Source: Streptomyces sp. ISL-36 (lineage in GTDB: Bacteria; Actinomycetota; Actinomycetes; Streptomycetales; Streptomycetaceae). From it: a stretch of 64,000 nucleotides of DNA. Positions 62,701 to 64,000 of the stretch are shown here, in pieces. The translations under genes and the position numbers were made by a program. Numbering within the stretch: the first letter of the stretch is position 1; each line of letters opens with the position of its first letter. A model generated the notes under the pieces. It was not told where the DNA came from. It did no database searches and saw nothing but the letters and a program-made list of their open reading frames with translations. The stretch lies in contig NZ_JAGGOS010000084.1 of assembly GCF_018614205.1 (NCBI RefSeq), forward strand, positions 39,522-103,521, in the 5' to 3' direction.

Positions 62701-64000
62701 ACCCGCAAGGTCGCCACGACGGGCCCGCTGGCGACAGGGTTCGCCCTGTCTGGCGGCGGCAAGCTCTGCGTGGAGAACGCCGGCGGTGCCATCACGCCCG
62801 GCACCAAGGTGCAGATCAACACCTGCTCCAGCACCAGCACTGCACAAAAATGGACCATCGGCGGGGACGGCACTGTCAAGGTGCTCGGGATGTGCCTGGA
62901 CACCGCTTCCAACGCCACCACCGCGGGCTCCCTCGTGGTGATCGACACGTGCAGTGCCGACACCACCCAGAAATGGAAGGCGACCACCACCGGGACCCTC
63001 GTCAACGCAGCCAACAGCGCGTTGTGCCTCACCGACCCAGCGGCGAGCGCCACCAAGGGCTCCCAGCTGACCGTCGCCACGTGCGGCAGCGCCGGGCAGG
63101 TGTGGAACACAACGACGACCGGCTCGGTTCCGGCAGGTCAGACTCAGACGCTTACGTACGACGCCGAGGGGCATACAGCCTCGGTCACCACTCCGTCTGG
63201 CACCACCAGCACGCTCAGCAAGTACCTGTACGACGCCGACGGCAACCTACTCATCCAGACCAGCGCGGTCGGAGGAGCGGACAAGACCCGGATTCTGTAT
63301 CTGTTCGGCGGTGCCGAACAGATCACGCTCAACGTCACGGCGAAGAGCTGGACCGGTCTGCGCCACTACAAGGGCCCAGACGGCACCATGATCACACGCA
63401 CCAGCACGGGCGCCGTCAGCTACCAGGTTCCGAACGCGCAGGGCACGTCGACGACGTCCGTTGACGCGGGCAGCCTCCTTGCCACGCGCCGGTACTACGA
63501 CCCGTACGGCAATGCGCGCGGCCCGAAACCCACATCCTGGGTGTCCGCGGACGAGAACCGCGGGTTCCTGGGCCAGCCGCTCGACACCGTCACTGGCATC
63601 AACCTGCTCGGCGCACGCAACTACGACGCTTCGACGGGCCGCTTCCTCAGCCCCGATCCGATCTTCCAGGCCGGCGACCCCAACCAGATGGGTGGTTACA
63701 CCTACGCGGCAGACAACCCGGCCAGCGCCAGTGACCCCAGCGGTCTGGACGCCTGGTACAACGACCCGGCCATGAACAAGTGCGTGGTCGACTGCCAGCA
63801 GTCGACCACGACCACCACAATCACAACGACCTCGTCCGGCGGAGGAGGTGGCGAAGACGACGACTGTGACGGCTTCTTGGGCTGCACCGGCTACTACATC
63901 GAGAAAGCCGCGCCAGTAGTCGTCGTGATCCTGGTCGTTGTCGTCATTGTCAGCGCCGTGGTGGTCTGCACCGACGGAAGCCTAGGTGTATTGCCCTGTG
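56713..64000 (+). CDS. Giant RHS-repeat polymorphic toxin with inserted lectin domains, 3' end outside window
   Basis: The frame opens at ATG 56713 and stays open to the window end, at least 2429 residues. A signal-anchor-like hydrophobic segment (SLLGVAFLATLALILPLAFV) lies at about 20-40, followed by an SpvB/YD-type N-terminal region (SFTYSYPISVPAGLGGNAPS) and many YD repeats (ITYDALGRRTAVWLPG, FTYDWNNRRTGEY). Two lectins interrupt the repeats: a bulb-type domain at about 1437-1555 (LTMQADGNLVLSALATGKAI, KFGTDGNLVVYTTSG) and a ricin domain at about 2007-2137 (GKLCVENAGGAITPGTKVQI, QKWTIGG). The RHS core GINLLGARNYDASTGRFLSP with NPASASDPSGLD ends near 2346. The variable tip begins with a Thr/Gly linker and a hydrophobic segment (VVVVILVVVVIVSAVVV) before the window ends. 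Confidence 0.88.
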   Translation, partial: MAGRRRWFASTRFRLWGGTSLLGVAFLATLALILPLAFVQGVDLRLPGLGSDDDWEDRSGQAGHHSFKGEVWNPKQVPAASGVGGHALSKGPVLGHPDGYRPLKAYQAQQPSWPKAGSATVQFGNGVSASEGGSKSTNRLVKAGALPVWVAPVGTGKAAGDPKAATSPTRVRVQVASHERALEVGANGMLLAVAPTEPMAATGEVQVVIDYGKIAKASGGGYGSRLQLVQMPACALTTPQLSQCRTRTTIPFTNRATADQLTATIRLGAAPAGEVGKNAMTVMSAQEPEGTVLAVTSGSGGSQGDYAATSLNPSGSWQASGTGSFTYSYPISVPAGLGGNAPSVALSYDSQVVDGKTSARNSQSSWIGDGWNYDPGFVERTYRSCGTFRDANGDKILKGSGDNCWSGANAQISFGPHSGVLVPDTKDPSIPGLLRQWTLRGDDGTIVQELSGAANGLEEGIYFRVLTTDGSAAYFGSNHAPVGVGAAGVAQSGTPTDASTDSAWGVPAFHPQSGDPCYDAAKGKASRCAKPEGWRWNLDFVVSPNGLVQRYDYSTESNYYSLGGGQAPDGDFGTLTSYVRGGALASISYGYTLADALAERTPSAQVVFNSKQRCQPTATFTDCSAGNLKDETSPHWPDTPWDLHCDSTDTTTIPDGATSVPKDVCVIAGPTFWATTRLDSITTLVHVKDVTTDKLLPVDSYQLAHVFSDAGGTVDPVTGTSVDPEHSGFLQAVMWLQTVQHTGKDTYENGNSDITLNKVAFTGTEIDNRVNDVMPSAPPLYHPRISTIQTETGQSIAVDYNLDPCAGKTLSFATADSNTNSCYPVYWNVPGASKPIEDWFNKITVRTVTTSDLTIATAYKPDGTAAPAGSSSRVSSYTYAGAAWHRDDSPFTDDEHRTWGQFRGFRKVTVQTGRAPEPVTQAVSTYLQGMDGDYKADGTRRVVTVEAKVGGAVVQTLTDSDQLAGTEVQKDVYTAAGGTITATSINAPFSFTSTVTSPQTPWSSWDQTDHQGETRPALSTLPPLTAYRMQSTQSHGYARLADGSWRHTRTDTTYDPQGRVSAVDAHGDVSDASQEKCTTTAYASAPATNPQMASYPSRVTTVHGPCGTAVSSATLLSDQKIYYTGDGTLAGLGAFGQVSATAAATGAQIATGFTGTTENWQTTAAIKYDGIGRVTDSLDATGQNTHTDYLPSWSSAGNNTTPTTVKTTNSHNWVVTSTHSPLRGLETQTVDANGRKTEITYDALGRRTAVWLPGRDKGAGQSADRTFSYSINPGAVAAPGDTVTQPGAPTSVTTRTLREDGTYSATVAIYDGMLQPRQTQSTPQGDSDTGRIIADTFYDSHGWPVTSYAPYLEPSAQPSSTLFAANENQIPSETTTAYDGQGRTITSTLWHQAVEQWHTSTSYPGADQTHTTPPAGGRSTATYTNALGQTVRTVAKNTDAIVTLVGGEVIPSGTSLASNSVRLTMQADGNLVLSALATGKAIWSSGTGGNAGAYAKFGTDGNLVVYTTSGAVKWTTGLTTTTGSTFQIRNDSTMAVVATNGSTVLWKQGTAGVVPAANSTTNYTYTPGGQIATVKDNAGNSWSYSYNFLGQKVSQSDPNTGTGTFDKYDLAGNLLQTTDPRGQVLSFTYDWNNRRTGEYTGPWSATPDPAEQQAAWVYDTLAKGYPTSSTRYVGGASGKAYTKGVIGYNTAYQPLGNTLTIPATEGFAAAGQTAAPTSGTVTYTTTADYTPTVGLLSTTHYQADGNLPREDVDYGYTQQGNLDTFGGYINAANTPAYLSATVHDAFGRVQQANYGPSGKQLAIFAQYDTTTGRITQTSSMVQTSATALDVVSYRYNQVGEITAIDDLQNNTTHDTQCFTYDSFQRLTQAWADTAGITSPSAAPVGAIGGCNSGRVQTTSSGQIKTTTVGGPAPYWQTYTFDHLGDRTGMVNHDPGGNALADTTQSITYPGVDGTIAANLPNQAGTTVNGNPTNGTATWSNTYTDPAYGNKNAGNTMTRKVATTGPLATGFALSGGGKLCVENAGGAITPGTKVQINTCSSTSTAQKWTIGGDGTVKVLGMCLDTASNATTAGSLVVIDTCSADTTQKWKATTTGTLVNAANSALCLTDPAASATKGSQLTVATCGSAGQVWNTTTTGSVPAGQTQTLTYDAEGHTASVTTPSGTTSTLSKYLYDADGNLLIQTSAVGGADKTRILYLFGGAEQITLNVTAKSWTGLRHYKGPDGTMITRTSTGAVSYQVPNAQGTSTTSVDAGSLLATRRYYDPYGNARGPKPTSWVSADENRGFLGQPLDTVTGINLLGARNYDASTGRFLSPDPIFQAGDPNQMGGYTYAADNPASASDPSGLDAWYNDPAMNKCVVDCQQSTTTTTITTTSSGGGGGEDDDCDGFLGCTGYYIEKAAPVVVVILVVVVIVSAVVVCTDGSLGVLPC

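Noticed and set aside
60730..63174. An 814-codon minus-strand frame inside the RHS gene
   Set aside because: Antisense to YD repeats and lectin domains, with no family resemblance.

Overview
The window is chromosomal DNA from a very GC-rich actinomycete, almost certainly a Streptomyces. The grounds are strong third-position GC in the clear genes, frequent GTG starts with ATGA/GTGA overlaps, a terpene synthase/P450/prenyl transferase set, several SpoIIE-type phosphatases, and large secreted RHS and lectin proteins. No tRNA, rRNA, CRISPR array or intact insertion sequence was seen.

Region 1 (1-28.2 kb, minus strand) is a nearly complete extracellular contractile injection system (eCIS) cluster. 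In transcription order it encodes sheath, inner tube, a zinc-ribbon protein, a proline-rich disordered protein, a DUF4255 tail terminator, an AAA+ ATPase, a small protein, a 2428-residue giant protein, a DUF4157-OmpA fusion, a CIS tube/hub adaptor, a LysM protein, a gp27-like hub, a gp5-like spike, a PAAR tip, a gp25 protein, two baseplate J-type wedge proteins, a P2 gpI-like tail protein and a DUF6519 protein that runs off the window start. Nearly every junction is an ATGA, GTGA or TGATG overlap, so the block looks like one translationally coupled operon. A TTGACA promoter lies upstream of the sheath gene. The giant protein carries a HEATH zinc-protease-like motif and a long beta-rich tail that looks AsmA/TamB-like to me. 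It is the most unusual protein in the window.

Region 2 (28.4-33.7 kb, minus) holds a mosaic SpoIIE-type phosphatase with acyltransferase-like residues at its N-terminus, then a small terpene cluster: polyprenyl diphosphate synthase, cytochrome P450 and class I terpene synthase.

Region 3 (34.2-46.2 kb) is more ordinary. It has a SWIM zinc-finger protein, an APC amino-acid permease next to a LysA-like decarboxylase, a divergent PucR regulator with a probable leaderless promoter, and a sugar-type ABC transporter (permease, ATPase, lipoprotein) translationally coupled to a large GAF-PP2C-ATPase sensor phosphatase.

Region 4 (46.7-64 kb) is a polymorphic-toxin and adhesin island with two divergent lectin/RHS pairs. 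The second pair is a frameshifted ricin-LamG surface protein facing a large RHS protein that contains two inserted lectin domains and runs off the window end. The first pair survives only as 3' remnants, six discoidin domains and an orphan RHS core with its C-terminal tip, joined head to head at about 49,850. This looks like the scar of one internal deletion. A short panD-like 5' fragment and several perfect terminator hairpins lie between the pairs.
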